Positions 10,735-23,230 of a DNA stretch of 64,000 bases are shown piece by piece. Numbering within the stretch: position 1 is the stretch's first letter; the number at the start of each line of letters is the position of its first letter. The notes beneath the pieces are model-generated. The model searched no databases. It saw only the letters and a list, made by a program, of their open reading frames with translations, and had not been told where the DNA came from. Both the position numbers and the translations under genes were made by a program. The DNA is from Undaria pinnatifida (lineage: Eukaryota > Sar > Phaeophyceae > Laminariales > Alariaceae). Location of the stretch: positions 3,829,778 to 3,893,777 of the forward strand of contig JABAKD010000015.1 of NCBI GenBank assembly GCA_012845835.1. The letters are read 5' to 3'.

Positions 10735-11667
10735 CGACTCAACCCTGACCCCAACCCAAACCCTTTGGGGGGTTCGAGGTCTGCTCTCGAGGTCGACAGG
10801 GGCAGTATTGAGTTTACGTGCAAATCTGAAAATCTTGCACGTACGTGCAATTGAACGCCTGGTGAGGCCGTTGGTCTGTGCATCTCGGCTTCTGCAGGCA
10901 TCTTATGTTTGCTTGGCATGAGTTTTTCGGTGAGGTATCGAGCTCCTCAAGTCGACAGCCCCCTCAGAAAATAAACGGTGAGCCTCTATCGCAGCACGTG
11001 CCGACAGGCGTCTTTCAACGCTGAGTTTACATTTTGCGCTTTATTCACTAAAAACAGGATTTTTTTACAACATTTTGTTGGTTCAGCACGAAAAAAAATT
11101 GCCGCAGAATGATTATGATTATGGACCGAAATTGCCCTTCGACAAATCCATGGCGACTCTTACGTCTTCAAAGAGAAAAAGTCCGGGCCCCGAGTATCGC
11201 GCAGCTTTGCAAAGATGAGTGTCGACCCTCATCTGGTCAAAATCACCCCAAGCTGACGTATATGAAACACATACATGAAAAAAAAAAAAATCATGGCCGT
11301 GCATATCTCGGAGAAACCGAAACGCACAGAGGATTGAGGTAGCCACTCTCCCGAGCGGCCGTGAGCCGCTTAAAAAAAAAAGGCCCGCAAAATGACCCCA
11401 CCAAATAAGAGAAACTTTGGCTGGTCTCCACAAACTCCCTGTAGTATCTGCCGCACGTGTTGCTTGTTGTCGTTCTGCGTGCATTTTCACGATGCAAATA
11501 CTGTCTTCATTTTTTAGTTTGTGCTCCTCCAACACAGACAGTTGACAAGCTTGCGATGATGTTTTGTTTTAGGCCTTTATCCATGGGTGCCAAGGTTAGC
11601 ACTTAATTGCTGCAAACCGTGTTTGCCGTCACCGCGTTGCATATTTTCACTTATTGGTCTATCTCAC

Positions 11668-11799
11668 CCCTTCCACCAGCTGTTGGAAAACACGACGGGC
11701 GTCCGATTCCTTCAGCCGTTTCCGTCGCTTGACGTACGAGCACAGGTTTCCACCGTCTGCATGCTCCATCACCAAGTGGATCCTCTTAGAGCTCTCCGC
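11668..11799 (-). CDS. Kinase exon: hinge, subdomains V-VIA
   Basis: Forty-four codons, phase 0 to 0, between acceptor CTACTGCCAG and donor GTGAGA. It reads AESSKRIHLVMEHADGGN, then LCSYVKRRKRLKESDARR, then VFQQLVEG. The hinge motif h-V-M-E-x-A-x-G-G (kinase subdomain V) and the E-x-D-A-R-R-x-F-Q-Q-L helix E are typical of CAMKL kinases. It continues straight into VDYMHALDIVHRD at 6455 across a 5.2-kb intron. Two decayed copies of its 5' border lie upstream near 12.1 and 12.7 kb. Confidence 0.95.
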
Positions 11800-12096
11800 C
11801 TGGCAGTAGTGGCAGCAGTCCGTGCAATCACACTTTTTTGTCAAAATCACGCGCAACCATAGAACAAGAGAGCATTGTATCCAACCCTAGCCCTAGCTAA
11901 GCAATCAATAATATGTCAAAGGTATGGTTTTACTTTACGTCACTATTCATAGGAGACTGCCGCAAACAAACAGCGTACGAAGTATGTACTTACTCGTACT
12001 TTGCATGAGACCACCAAACGAAGACCAATGATCCAGCGAAACATTAAACGGAGATCACAGTCATTTACTAACCGAATCAACCGACAACGATCAGTC

Positions 12097-12752
12097 ATCC
12101 GGCGTGTCCTCTTGGAGCCCTCCACCTGACAGTAGTCCGTGCGGGATCGAGCGAGCCCGCACGTTCATTCATTGCGCGGACGCACGCACACATATATTAT
12201 TCGAACAAGCTCGAATAAACACCACCCGATCGAAAATAAATTTTAAAAAATGACGCAGATGAAAAAGCAAAAGCCAGAAAAGGACCAATCAACCAATCAA
12301 ATATATTTAATTATTTGTTATATGATTAGGCTAGCTATATATGATACCTGGTACAACGAAACGTTACACAAGGATCATCCAATTGTTCCACGGGAGAACT
12401 CTCGGCCTGAGAGCAAGGATGTCAGGAGACGGCACTTTGACCCCTTGACGGACGGCAGTTGTCGAATAATATACCTTGACTTGACGCCAAACTACTAGTT
12501 TTTTAGTGTGGAACCATCGGTTTGACACCCTTGACTGCTGGGATTTGTTTTCTCGACTGACCCTCTCCTGACATATTTGCATTAGAGTACGAGTACAATA
12601 GTCCTAGCTATCGGAAGAGCCAAGTTGTTTTTGTGTGCATCGAGCACACGCACACAAAAGAGAGCATTCATTCCATCATACGTCAAAACAGATGTCCTCC
12701 AAACGTTTCGAGAGGGCAACGCTCTCCCCCTGACAGCGGTAGTCCGTGCGAT
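12097..12752 (-). pseudogene. Two decayed copies of the hinge-exon border
   Basis: At 12097-12142 the plus strand reads GTCCTCTTGGAGCCCTCC then ACCTGACAGTAGTCCGTGC. At 12695-12752 it reads AACGCTCTCCCCCTGACAG then CGGTAGTCCGTGCGATCG. Both parallel the true border ATCCTCTTAGAGCTCTCC, GCCTGGCAGTAG, CAGTCCGTGC at 11780-11825. Flanking AAGAGAGCATT is also shared (about 11870 and 12658). No kinase frame survives. Confidence 0.6.
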
Positions 12753-13002
12753 CGAGCGAGCCCCATTCGTTTGCATGGCGCATTTACAGCAGTCCTAGTT
12801 AGCGCGCACGCCGCGCATCACTTGTATTAGCGAGACCCGCAAAAAAAATGCGTGTACGGTATTTAGTTGTGAAAACAACCAAACCAAAACAAAACAAATA
12901 CGTTCCAGGGCATGAGCAATAATATGGTCTCCATTTTTTCCCGAAAAAAAATGGTTGCCAGATTGTTTCCGGGCAACTCCCAGACAGGTCGGCCTGGGGT
13001 CA

Positions 13003-13022
13003 GGGTTGGAGTTAGGGTTAGC
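13003..13022. repeat. Short telomere-like tract
   Basis: The plus strand reads GTTGGAGTTAGGGTTAG in a short GGGTCAGGG context. It has about two units only and no adjacent family B element. Confidence 0.5.
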
Positions 13023-13207
13023 GCTATAGTTTCGGGCGCGATATCCAAAAATCCCTTTTCGTGGTGCTGGGACCGCACCCGGCACACGCAAAAGGTCATA
13101 AGTTTTCCAAGTGTTACCCTATGTGCTTCTTTCCATGGCCTACACAGGCGTCTCCTGCGGGCGCATGCACAGAAAAAGAGCTTGCGATCGAAAGAAACGG
13201 GCCAGAA

Positions 13208-13440
13208 CGGCTGGGCGAGTCATCCCGCGGTAAGCTAGGGGTTGTGCACTTCTTGGGCCGAAACGTGTCTGGCCGGTTGAGCCCCTCAAGCGTAGAACTG
13301 TCGAACTGGAAGACAGCTCTACGCGCATGCGCGTTTTAGGACTAGCGAATAGAAATGCAGTGGGTTTGGCGCGAACGAACGTCTTCGAAGTCATGTTTCG
13401 GGTGATATATTGAGCTTTTTCCTCATGTTCGGAGCTCAGG
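13208..13440. mobile_element. Family C element, diverged
   Basis: Landmarks in order are CATCCCGCGGTAAG, GGGGTTGTGCAC, CCGGTTGAGCCCCTCAAG, CTTCGAAGTCATG and GGGTGATATATTGAGC. This is the same order as in the copies at 2222 and 30450. No coding sequence is seen. Confidence 0.5.
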
Positions 13441-13705
13441 AAATTTCTTAGAATCTGCTGCACTCCTAGGGACGATTCAGACCCTCCCCTCGGTGTCGAC
13501 AACAGCACTCAAAATGGTGGAATGTGCCCCGTTCCCACCCAAGTGCCTGTCCTTCTCAAAAAAATGTTCTCAAATGGTGGAAGCCCCCCCCCCTCCCTCC
13601 TGTTAGACCAGTGTCTCCCCTCCTGTTAGACCGGTCTTTTAAACGAATCACCTACTCATAAGGATAAGAACCCCCCCCCGCCCCCTTCCGTTCGCGCTGA
13701 CTTAC

Positions 13706-13792
13706 CGTTTCGAAGAGCCTGATGAGTCGTGGATGGTTGAGCTTCTCCATGAGTCTGACTTCCTGAGATATACGCTTCCATTGGTTCTCATC
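13706..13792 (-). CDS. Kinase exon: helix C and subdomain IV
   Basis: Twenty-nine codons, phase 0 to 0, between acceptor GGTGCAG and donor GTAAGT. It reads DENQWKRISQEVRLMEK then LNHPRLIRLFET. The Glu of QEVRLMEKL is the helix C residue that pairs with the ATP lysine, and LNHPxhhxhFE is the conserved subdomain III-IV turn of SNF1/MARK-like kinases. It is too short to stand out as an open frame. It is recognised from the motif and the perfect splice sites. Confidence 0.95.
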
Positions 13793-13847
13793 CTGCACCA
13801 ACGCCGCCAACATGAGGGTTGAAAAGTTTTGTTACCACTTTGTTTAG

Positions 13848-14118
13848 GACGCGTGCTACGACAGAGGTATACCTTTTTTTGGCGAAAAACAATTCTGACC
13901 GCCGGAGCTCCTTAGCCCAAAATCGTCGGAAATACGACATTTTTTTTTTCCATTATCCTTGTCGTGTACCTGAGGCCATGGGAAGTCTTCATCCGGTATG
14001 ATACCGCAGTTTTAATTTTCTCCAATTCAGTTTTTTGGGTGGGCCAATGTGTTAAGATCCCAAATTGAGGGGTAGTATTAAGAAAAAAAGTTGGCGCGCC
14101 TCTATCGCAGCACGCGTC
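13848..14118. mobile_element. Family A MITE, well preserved
   Basis: Terminal GACGCGTGCTACGACAGAGG and CCTCTATCGCAGCACGCGTC are inverted repeats of about 20 bp. Internal landmarks are complete. It lies 55 bp upstream of the helix C exon, and a second family A copy follows at 14303. Confidence 0.88.
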
Positions 14119-14302
14119 AGTGGGAGCCACGGTTTAACGGAGGCCTAGTTTTTCGAGCCGAACGCGCCTCTCTTCACTACTACTCAGGGACTTTTCCCAT
14201 TGCAAAACGCAGTAACGCCACGTAACTCTAGCCTTTTTCGTTTTTTTCGGTCCCAGCCGATTTGTCCTCTCTCTCTCTCTCATCTGCACCGCTATTTTAG
14301 AT

Positions 14303-14571
14303 GCGTGCGTGCTGCTACGATAGAGTTGCACCACATTTTTTCTTTAGGTTTCCTCAACTTTTTTTGGGAGCTTGAGACCTCTCCCCCAGAAACTGATTTT
14401 GGAGAAAAATATAACCGCTACCGGACGAAACATTCGATGGCCTAGGTACACAATGAGAATCACGCAAAAAAAAAAAACGGCTTAAATTTCCGACGATTTT
14501 GGGTTAAGGAGCCCCGTCATTCAGAAACCATTTTCGCCAAAAAAAGGTATACCTCTATCGTAGCACGCATC
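14303..14571. mobile_element. Family A MITE, reverse orientation
   Basis: It runs from GCGTGCTGCTACGATAGAG to CTCTATCGTAGCACGCATC, with internal TTTTGGGAGCTTGAGACC and TTCCGACGATTTTGGG. It forms a head-to-head pair with the preceding copy inside the 1.4-kb intron 13793-15198. Confidence 0.85.
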
Positions 14572-15198
14572 CTTACCTCACCGTACATTAAGCCATATAC
14601 AACTGGAAAACCCGTTTTGGGGGGGAAATCATTTGATACTTGTATAGGGAGGATATGGGCTTCTAAAGGGGTTCAGCCGCTGTTACCCGCCTGCAAACGT
14701 TTAGAATACACTAAAGTGCGCGAGGACGAAGCGCGAAGCGTCATTCGTCTATTTTTTTTTTGTTTCTTCAAAGAAACTAAACCCCTCCGCATGACGCGTC
14801 ATACAAGCTGACGCGATGCCCTCTTTCTTCCGTTCCCATCCGTCCGCCCATAGATCCATATACTGTATGCGTGTGTGTGATTCGGGTATAACATTTGCCC
14901 ACCGCCAGCCCCCGCTCTCAATGCACACGGTATCAACGCCAGCCCCGACGGGTTCCGTGCACACACACATTAATGAAACCCGTTCGCGTTGGTTTTGCTG
15001 TAAGTCGTTGAGAGTAAGCGGAGAGGCAGATGCGCCAATGCCATCGTGGTCGGAATTTACATTTCAGAGTGGCAGCCGCCAGTGCGTAAACGCCACCGGG
15101 CGCGGGAAACCCGATCCTAAACCGTTTTGATCGCGGACGCGTGCTACGACGGTGGTACTCCTCAACTGAAGAACCTCGGGCGATCCGGCTTTTAGTAC

Positions 15199-15270
15199 CT
15201 TTATCTTGGCCTTCTCGTAGGTCTTGACCGCCACCCGGTGTCCGGTCAGCTTGTGCCACGCCACCCGTAC
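15199..15270 (-). CDS. Kinase exon: ATP-lysine strand
   Basis: Twenty-four codons, phase 0 to 0, between acceptor CCGTGGGCAG and donor GTACTA. It reads VRVAWHKLTGHRVAVKTY then EKAKIK. The Lys of VAVK is the invariant ATP-binding lysine, and A-x-H-x-x-T-G-x-x-V-A-V-K is the subdomain II form of SNF1-related kinases. It joins without gap to GEGSFAQ of the exon at 15512 and to DENQW at 13792. Confidence 0.95.
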
Positions 15271-15511
15271 CTGCCCACGGCAAATTTGGTGTTATGTGTT
15301 TCTGTCCTTCTAACGTGTTTGTTCAACTTTAGTTTGACATGTATGTATTTATTGTCGTTAACGGCTGTAATATGCCCTTATTGACACCCCTAGCTTGCAT
15401 CCCTGACACAGTTATGCGGCATTTTGATGCGATCAAAACAACGATGGCCTGGCTAAATGTTAACAGTTATTTTTGCGGCCAGACGATGCGGATAGATTTG
15501 TTTTTTTGCAC

Positions 15512-15619
15512 CTGCGCGAATGATCCCTCGCCGACCACCTTTCCCAGACGGTAGAAGTCCAGGCTGCTGCGAGCGCTTCCCTGGAGATCGAGCATGAGCC
15601 TCCGAAGGTACAGCCGCTC
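15512..15619 (-). CDS. Kinase exon: glycine-rich loop
   Basis: Thirty-six codons, phase 0 to 0, between acceptor TATGTTCCAG and donor GTGCAA. It reads ERLYLRRLMLDLQGSARSS, then LDFYRLGKVVGEGSFAQ. The loop is G-E-G-S-F-A, matching G-x-G-x-F/Y-A. The 22 residues before LGKVVGEG lie outside the domain, so the protein must begin in an upstream exon. The donor at 19432 is in the right phase. The donor here is followed by an A-rich tract (GTGCAAAAAAAC). Confidence 0.93.
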
Positions 15620-16405
15620 CTGGAACATACGAAAAAAGAACAGAAAAGCAATCGTGAAGACAAGAAAAAAAAAACGTATAAACAATAAAGGCGCAGGCAG
15701 AAAAAATCAGAAAGCAAAGGGGAACGTCGAATATTAAGCCAAGGGTGCATGCCAATGTTAGGCGCGTAGCACGTAAAAATTGCGAGGTTCCTCGCTTAAG
15801 GTGGTCTAAATTATATTCGAGCACCCGACCCTACCCTTTTGCCACTTGAAAAACAAATTCCACACTAACTTCAAGTGTCATGTCCCAAGAAAACGTGGGC
15901 AACAACCCGATGGCCCATCAATAATAGCCATCATATCGAGTAAGTGATGTATGACAACAGTCGGCTCCCAAAGGGTGAGCTTGGCTGTGGTAGAGGAGGT
16001 GACGGTCTCTGTAGATTAGCCAACCGGCAAATCGCGGTTTATTCTGTACATATAGATAATTGGTTATGTCCATATCGGGGTTGTTGGGCATGTCTACATC
16101 GGGGTTTGGGTTTAGAGTCAGATCGGGTGCAGGGAACGAATAAAGGCACCTGACCCCCTCTCCCACTCTTGAGAGCAGACCTCACGGGTAGACCAAGCCG
16201 AGCACACGCGAGTCGGGCTCCTTGTTGAGAACGTCAGCGGGTTAAGGCAGTCACCTGGTTTGGTCAGCCCAGCCGCAAGCCTGTGCCTCTTCCAACAGGA
16301 ATCGGATAGCTCGACCATTTGACGAGCTTTTTCGTTGAGATAATAAAAAAGGGCTAAAAACCAAACCCTGCCGTAGAAGCATGTCCCAAAAACAGCTATC
16401 TAGGA

Positions 16406-16671
16406 GACGCGTGCTACGATAGAGGTTCACCAAATTTTTTCCTCTGAGGTTCCTTAAAATTATGGGCTTAAGATCTCTCCCAAAAAAACTGTTTTGGAGA
16501 AGAAAAAAAAACAACTGCTACCATACCGGATGAAAACCCCCATGGCCTAGGTACACAACGAGAGTCATGCAAAACAAAATGGCCTGTTTCCGACGATTTT
16601 GGGTTAAGGGGCCCCGTCATCCCGAAACCGTTTCAGCCAAAAAACGGTATACCTATATCACACCACGCGTT
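16406..16671. mobile_element. Family A MITE, reverse orientation
   Basis: It runs from GACGCGTGCTACGATAGAGG to CCTATATCACACCACGCGT, with internal CCATGGCCTAGGTACACAAC. It is followed by AT-rich sequence with a short TA microsatellite at 16820. It sits in the 3.8-kb intron between the N-terminal region and the kinase domain. Confidence 0.82.
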
Positions 16672-17229
16672 TCTTACAGACCAACGCTACGGAAGGGGGG
16701 GGCATTTTGAGGACTACCACCATTTTTCCTGGCAACATTGAGCTTTGTTCGTTGTCACTGTCAGAACGTACCCGCCACCATGAGATTTGTCTTGTTTTTT
16801 TCGCTGCGCCAATAACAAAAGATATATATATATATATATATTTCAGCGTGGTATAGAACCAATCGCGCGAGCGGCTTATCGTTGGTGTTGTGGCGAAACC
16901 GGAAGCTCAACATATATACATAACGCTGTATTTACGTTTTCTGCGCTCCAAGATAGTATCAGCGCGAGCACAACCAAAACCCACGAGAGATAAAATCGGA
17001 GTCGTACATTAGTTTTTTTTTCACGTTTTCCATCCGAAAACTTGCAGCATGAGCTTCAACGTTGACCCCTGGCTGATCACTCATAAACAATCCCAGATAT
17101 TACTCGTAGAGCAAAAGAAAAGACAGTCAGACTGTAACCCGAAATACCAGCGACGACGATACAACCCGGTTTAAGCGCCACAACCATTTCCCAACCTTAC
17201 GATGTTTCCCCTCCACCACCCCCCTTTTC

Positions 17230-17890
17230 TCGCCGCATCCAATCACGTGCCCAAACCAATCGCCACGCCCAATCTGGCACGGAGCCTAAATCGTCGAAGC
17301 ATATCCTTAGCCAATCACAGGCCGAGCCTAATCGCTGGAGCCGATCACGTCGCCCAAGCCAAATCTCCGCGATCGATCACGTGCCCCGAGCCTAATCGTG
17401 CCAGTCAATAACGATCACGCCGCCGCAGCCAGTCACAATCACACCGCCAAAGGTATTTCCGTCCCGATTCTAGAATCGTCGCAGTTAATCACGTCACAGA
17501 AGCCTATCTTCCCATAGTCAATCACGTAACCCAATCCAAACCTGTGCAGTCAATCATGCGCCCATAGCCGAACCACCACAGCCAATCACGCGCCGAACTG
17601 AATCGTCGCTTCCAATCAGCTTGCATGGGGGTTACAGCAAGCGGCGAACCTCTCGTCAGCTTGAGGACAGGGGGCGCGCATGCTCCATCCCCCCCCGCCC
17701 CCCCGCCCAAGCGTGTAACTGTACCAGATCTAAAACACCCCCTCTCCCCCATCTTCCCCTCATTCAATAAGCCGAACCGCAACAGTCAACTACGTGCCGA
17801 GACGAATCCCCGCAGCAAAGCAAATTCCCGAGCCATCTTCACCGCAGCCAATCACGAACGAGACAAATCACCGCAGTCCATCAAGTCACC
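17230..17890. repeat. Degenerate CCAATCACG-type repeat cluster
   Basis: Short blocks of the form (AG)CCAATCACG recur every 20-40 bases with spacers containing GAGCCTAATCG and CGCCGCAGCC. Two larger homologous pieces (17630-17700 and 17890-17960) share GCAAGCGGC, GGACAGGGGG and CTCGTCAG-like text. This is a non-coding local repeat just left of the GACA tract. Promoter-like CCAAT words here are a by-product of the repeat. Confidence 0.55.
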
Positions 17891-18088
17891 TGGGGACTGC
17901 AGCAAGCGGCCGAAGCTCTTGTCAGGGGCTCGAGGACAGGGGGTGCACGCGTTCCGTCCCTCCCCACCCGGCCCTCAGCGCTGCTGCTGCCGCCGATAGG
18001 GGTCAAGGACCCGGTGTTAGCGGTGGACACGGTTGTCTGTGTATCCATCTGATATATCTGCTGATTGGTTTGGGTGTTCGAGTCATGA

Positions 18089-19030
<942 letters not shown>

Positions 19031-19431
19031 TACAGAAAAATGTGAACGGCGATCGGAGAGCATGCTAGATTAGTCATCGGCAGCACAAGTTCAGGTCAAT
19101 GGCGAAGGTGTAGTTCTGTGGTTGGGTTGCTTTTGTGGTGTCATGACCAGCCCTTCTGGGGCTGGGGACAGCGATTAAAAACGTTGTTTTCCGTCGTTTT
19201 CCTAACATTACGTTGTTTTATGGAATATCTTTGAGCAGTTTCGTTGAAGCTTTGTTATGCCGCGCGTTGTCGGAGGGTAAACGACATGTTAACATAACAG
19301 ACGCAGTTTTACCCTCCGTCTGGCAGGAATGTGCAGGCAGTGTAACGCTACGACTAGTGTCACGATACGAGTAGATCCATGGTACGAGCAGTGCCATTGT
19401 CCGAACTTATATCCCTCAAGCACGCGCACAC

Positions 19432-21161
19432 CTTGTGAGAGATTTTTCCAGGCTTTGATACGTCCCCTCGCCCTCCTCCTCCAACCCCCTCTCCTCCTCC
19501 TCTCCCTCCTCCTCCTCCCCCCGCCCCCCCCTCTGATCCTCCTCGTCTCCTTCCCGCCCGTCGACTCATTACCCTAGCCCCGCCCCCATCGCTCGCAGCG
19601 TCGCCTCCGCCCACACCTCCCACTCCCGCCCCGCCCCCCGCCTCCCCGTTTTCGACCCCGGTCCCACCCCTCCCCATCGTCTGATTTCGGTAGTGTTCCT
19701 TTTTGAAGTCACCGAGGGAGTCAGTCCCCACCCGTTGGTTAAACCCGGTGGGATGTGTTCCTGCTCCTTCGCTGAAAAAGCGTGCGTACGACTCGCCCCG
19801 ATTTGTTGCCGTTGACAACGGTCTTGGCGTTGTCGCCGTTGCTGTTGACGTTGGTTTTGAGGTTGCCCTAGGTGCTGTTGTTGGAGGTGTCTTTGGGTTT
19901 GCTGTTGGCGTTGTTGGTGCTGATGCTGTCGTAGCTTCGATCCTGGTGGTTTTCGTAGTGGTTGACGTTGTCTGGGTGCCCGTTGGTGTTGATGTTGCTG
20001 TTGTTGTTGTTGTCGCCGTCGTCGTTTGCTTCGTTTTTGTCGCTGTAGGTTTTGTCTGGAGCGTCGCCTTAGGCGTCGTCGTCGTTATCGTTCCCTCTGC
20101 TGCTGCTGCTGGTGCACCTGATTTTTCAGCTCTTGCTCCTGCTCTTGCTTCACCTCCTCCTCCCCCTCCTCCTGCCCCTTCTTCACGGTTTAACTCATTC
20201 CTAACAACGGCACCCCTCGTATCTGCTGCCTGCACCACCACGCCACCTCCCACCGCTCCACCTCCCACCCTCCCACCTCCTGCCCCCTCATCTCCCACCA
20301 TCCCAGTCTCCGCCTCCGCCGCCGCCGCTTCCGCAGCAACCGCCGCCTCCACCGCATGCACCTCCGCTGCCGCCGCCACCCCCCCCGTCACCGCCGCCTC
20401 CTCTGGCGGAGTGGCAACCCACACACGCGGAGCTGCCGGAGCCCAATTACATGAGTTCGGAGGAACCCGTAGCCCGGTGTTGGTGGCGGCAAGACCCGAC
20501 ATGGCGGAGGCTGTTGCCGAGTTGGGAAAGTGGGCGGACTGCGGACGGTGATAATGCCTCGCGACGTGGGGCTTCGGCAGCCCCAGCTGCTCGGTAGCGG
20601 TGACCGGCAATTTAGCGGCGGTGGTAGCCAATGGGCCGGGCGCTGGGATACGCGCGGAGTGCGAACGCGGGTGGAGGTAGTGGTCGTGGTGTTGGTGCTG
20701 GTGCTGGTGCTGTCCGGTGTGCGGCGTAAGGGAAGGCTGGTAGGGATCCGTGGCGGCGGTGGTGCTGGTGGAGGCTGCTGATGTTGATGTAGCGGCGTAG
20801 GCAGCGGCGGCGGCGGCGGCAGCAGCAGTGGCGGATGTATCGAGGGCGGCGGCAGCGGTGGTGGCTGTGATGGTGCTGGCGGTGGTGGGGGTGGAAGTCG
20901 AGGATGGAGGTGTAGGGTTGCGAGCGGATTGTGGGCGTTGATGCTGATGTCGCCCAGTGTTCGACTTTTTCTGTGCACCCTGTGGCCTAACGCCGGTAGC
21001 TGCCAATGTAATGGGGGTGGCGGCAGCTGCGGCGGCGGTCGCGGCGGCGGTGTTGGCTGTGGCGGTAGTGGCGGTGGGAGGTTCCATGAACGTAGATGAC
21101 GAGATCCGGGCGGAGTGCGGACGGCGGAACTGCCGGGGGTGCTTTCGCTTTCCATCCCCAG
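19432..21161 (-). CDS. Large low-complexity exon with RPxSA motifs, N-terminal part of the kinase gene
   Basis: The exon is 1730 nt. Two bases complete a split codon, then 576 codons stay open to donor GTGTGC in phase 0, exactly what the glycine-loop exon needs. The peptide is rich in Ala, Thr, Gly, Ser and His (predicted disordered). It carries RRPHSARIS (near 21104-21123), RPQSARNP (20915-20940), HSARIPAPG (20646-20675) and RPQSAHFP (20520-20555), all in one frame. More complex sequence follows (ESYARFFSEG, then DSLGDFKKEHYRNQ). The plus strand is also open here because of the repeat-like composition, but it lacks such motifs. The conserved motif, the frame and the phase agreement favour the minus strand. 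Confidence 0.7.
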
Positions 21162-21463
21162 CTGCTAAAGCCGAACGAGCGATGTGTGATGGGTGCCCAC
21201 GTTCATCGCGGGACAGGGATAGCGTCGGACACGCGAGGAACGATAATTTAAATCAGTTGCACCCGTATAGAGAGAGATTGAGCGTGGTCAAAGTCTGTAT
21301 GGTTGGAATGAGCTTCGGTGGTTGGTTTGGATCGCATATTAGTTACGTGTGTCCGTACAACAACAGCCCCCCCCCACTAACCCCAGCAAACATTAAAACT
21401 GCGCTACAAGATGGGCCTCCAAGTACCTGCCAGTTCTATACCCCACATCGCGTCACCCATCAC

Positions 21464-21573
21464 CTTCAGCAGCCCCCTTCCCGTCGCCCCTTGAAGACGC
21501 CAACTCGTTCGTCCAAGTCCGTCTCTGCTGGAAAATCTTGGCCATGGCCCGTTCAACTATATCTCTCTGGCTG
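21464..21573 (-). CDS. Short exon upstream of the low-complexity exon
   Basis: A strong acceptor (TTGATTCCTTTTGCAG) and donor (GAAG before GTGATG) frame 110 nt. One base finishes a Ser codon, 36 codons follow, and one base is left. It reads SQRDIVERAMAKIFQQ, then RRTWTNELASSRGDG, then KGAAE. That is ordinary protein-like sequence, not repeat. Its phase fits the exon ending at 31036 and the exon starting at 21161. Removing the intron yields AAEAGDGKRKHP. The domain is not recognised. A basic helical segment is likely. Confidence 0.72.
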
Positions 21574-21663
21574 CTGCAAAAGGAATCAATAAACGAAAAC
21601 AGGAGACCAGCTCCACGAATTGAGGGGGGCGGCCTTCATGTTGGCAATACCATTTAGGATAGC

Positions 21664-21962
21664 GGACGCGCGCCTCGATAGAGGTGCGCCACTTTTTTTT
21701 CTTAACACTACCCCTTACTTTTAGGAGCTTGAGATCTCCCCTTTTTTTCTTAATACTACCCCTCACTTTTAGGAGCTTGATATCTCCCCCGAAAACTGAT
21801 TTGGCATAACGCTGACTATCGGATGAAAAACTCCCACGGCCTAAGGAAGAATCGTACAAAAACTTTTTTTTTTCCCCGACGATTTTGGGTTAAGGAGCAG
21901 CCCCGTCGTTCAGAAACCGTCATTTTCAGACGAAAATTGCTGTCTCTATCGTAGCATGCGTC
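21664..21962. mobile_element. Family A MITE with internal duplication
   Basis: It runs from GACGCGCGCCTCGATAGAGG to CTCTATCGTAGCATGCGTC. The internal block CTTAATACTACCCCTCACT then TTTAGGAGCTTGA is present twice in tandem (21700-21775). It is otherwise in standard reverse family A order. Confidence 0.75.
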
Positions 21963-22205
21963 ATTACGGCATCGGATAGCATGATGATAAACTAGTGTGT
22001 ACCGGTATTAGTTAGCACCCAGTATCGATGCTACGGCGGTAAAATGTACCGAACTCGTACCAGGGTATTCTTCGAGACATTAACGCAATTTACATGTTCA
22101 CGGGAGACGAAAAGCAATTAGTTTAATTAATTAATGTTAATTCGAGACATTTTCCGCAATTAATTTCTTTGTTCGAAGGGAGATAATCACCAGATACTGT
22201 TATAA

Positions 22206-22870
22206 GGCTTAGTTTGGGTAAGCTATTGGCTACCCTTTTGCAAGTGGTCAAACGGACTAATACCCCACTAATACCTTAACAAATGACGTCGTCGACAGGA
22301 CCATGGGCTTTTGGGGTCGTGGGTTCGAGTCCCACATCCACCATAATAAACTTTTTCAGACTTTCCTGTTGTCGAACTTGAAAAATACTTTCCCCGGTAT
22401 ACTCGGGAAATGAAACGGCATGGATATTTACAGGTCCGCCCGTGTATCCGGCCGCGACCTGCTATCCCGCCGTTTCAGGGGGGGAGAGTTTACCAAGGCC
22501 TAGTTTGGGTAGGCTGTTGGTTAACCGTTTGAAAGTGGTCAAACGAACTAATGCCCCACTAACACCTTAACAAATGGCGTCGTCGACAGACCATGTTTTT
22601 TTATGGGGTCGTGGGTTCGAGTCCCACATCCATCATAGTAGAACTTTTTCAGACTTTCCCCACGTCAAAGTTGAAAATTACTCTGCCGCGGTATATCCAG
22701 GACATGAAACCGCTTGGATATCGACAGGTCCGTCCGTATATCCGGCCGCGACCTGCTATCCCGCCGTTTCAGGGGGGGAGAGTGTGATAAGGCCTAGTTT
22801 GGGTAAGCTATTGGTTAACCTTTTGCAAGTGGTCAAACGGATGAATACCCCACTAATACCTTAACAAACC
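22206..22870. repeat. About 292-bp tandem repeat (2.3 copies) containing a tRNA-like T-arm
   Basis: Units begin GGCNTAGTTTGGGTAAGC at 22206, 22497 and 22791. Each full unit has TTGCAAGTGGTCAAACGG (A-box-like), then about 70 bases later GTGGGTTCGAGTCCCAC (a perfect 5-bp T stem with the B box), then ATCCACCATA. A matching 5' acceptor strand is missing, so this is not an intact tRNA gene. The first 85 bp also occur alone, inserted at 53682-53763. Confidence 0.75.
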
Positions 22871-23230
22871 TTAACAATACCATAATAATCTCGGGGGATT
22901 GGTAAAATCTAATTGTTCCACAATGTTTCATTACACTAGTTATTTTAACTAATTTTCAAGGACGTCAGCCGTGAGTTCGACGAATTTCAGGTCAATACTC
23001 ATCTTTGCAAGCTGCGTTGTTGGTACTCGTAATATACTATATGGGTGATTTTTTATTGGGAGATGTCCTATTTTTTGTCCACTATAATGGTAAGTGTTGG
23101 TATTTATACTTTAGCTAGGTAAAACATTGTATTATGTTGGAGGGAAACGATGCATGCGAAGGGGTAGTTGATGGCGCCATTACAAGCTACTGACAGAGTG
23201 AGGGTGAAGAAACCAATAGATTTCTATCAA

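Noticed and set aside
19703-20551. 282-codon plus-strand frame rich in Val and Ala
   Set aside because: It is the antisense shadow of the low-complexity exon. The minus strand carries the RPxSA motifs, splice sites and phase agreement.
20957-21592. 211-codon plus-strand frame
   Set aside because: It covers two minus-strand exons and their intron. The minus strand has strong splice sites and protein-like peptide, the plus strand only composition.
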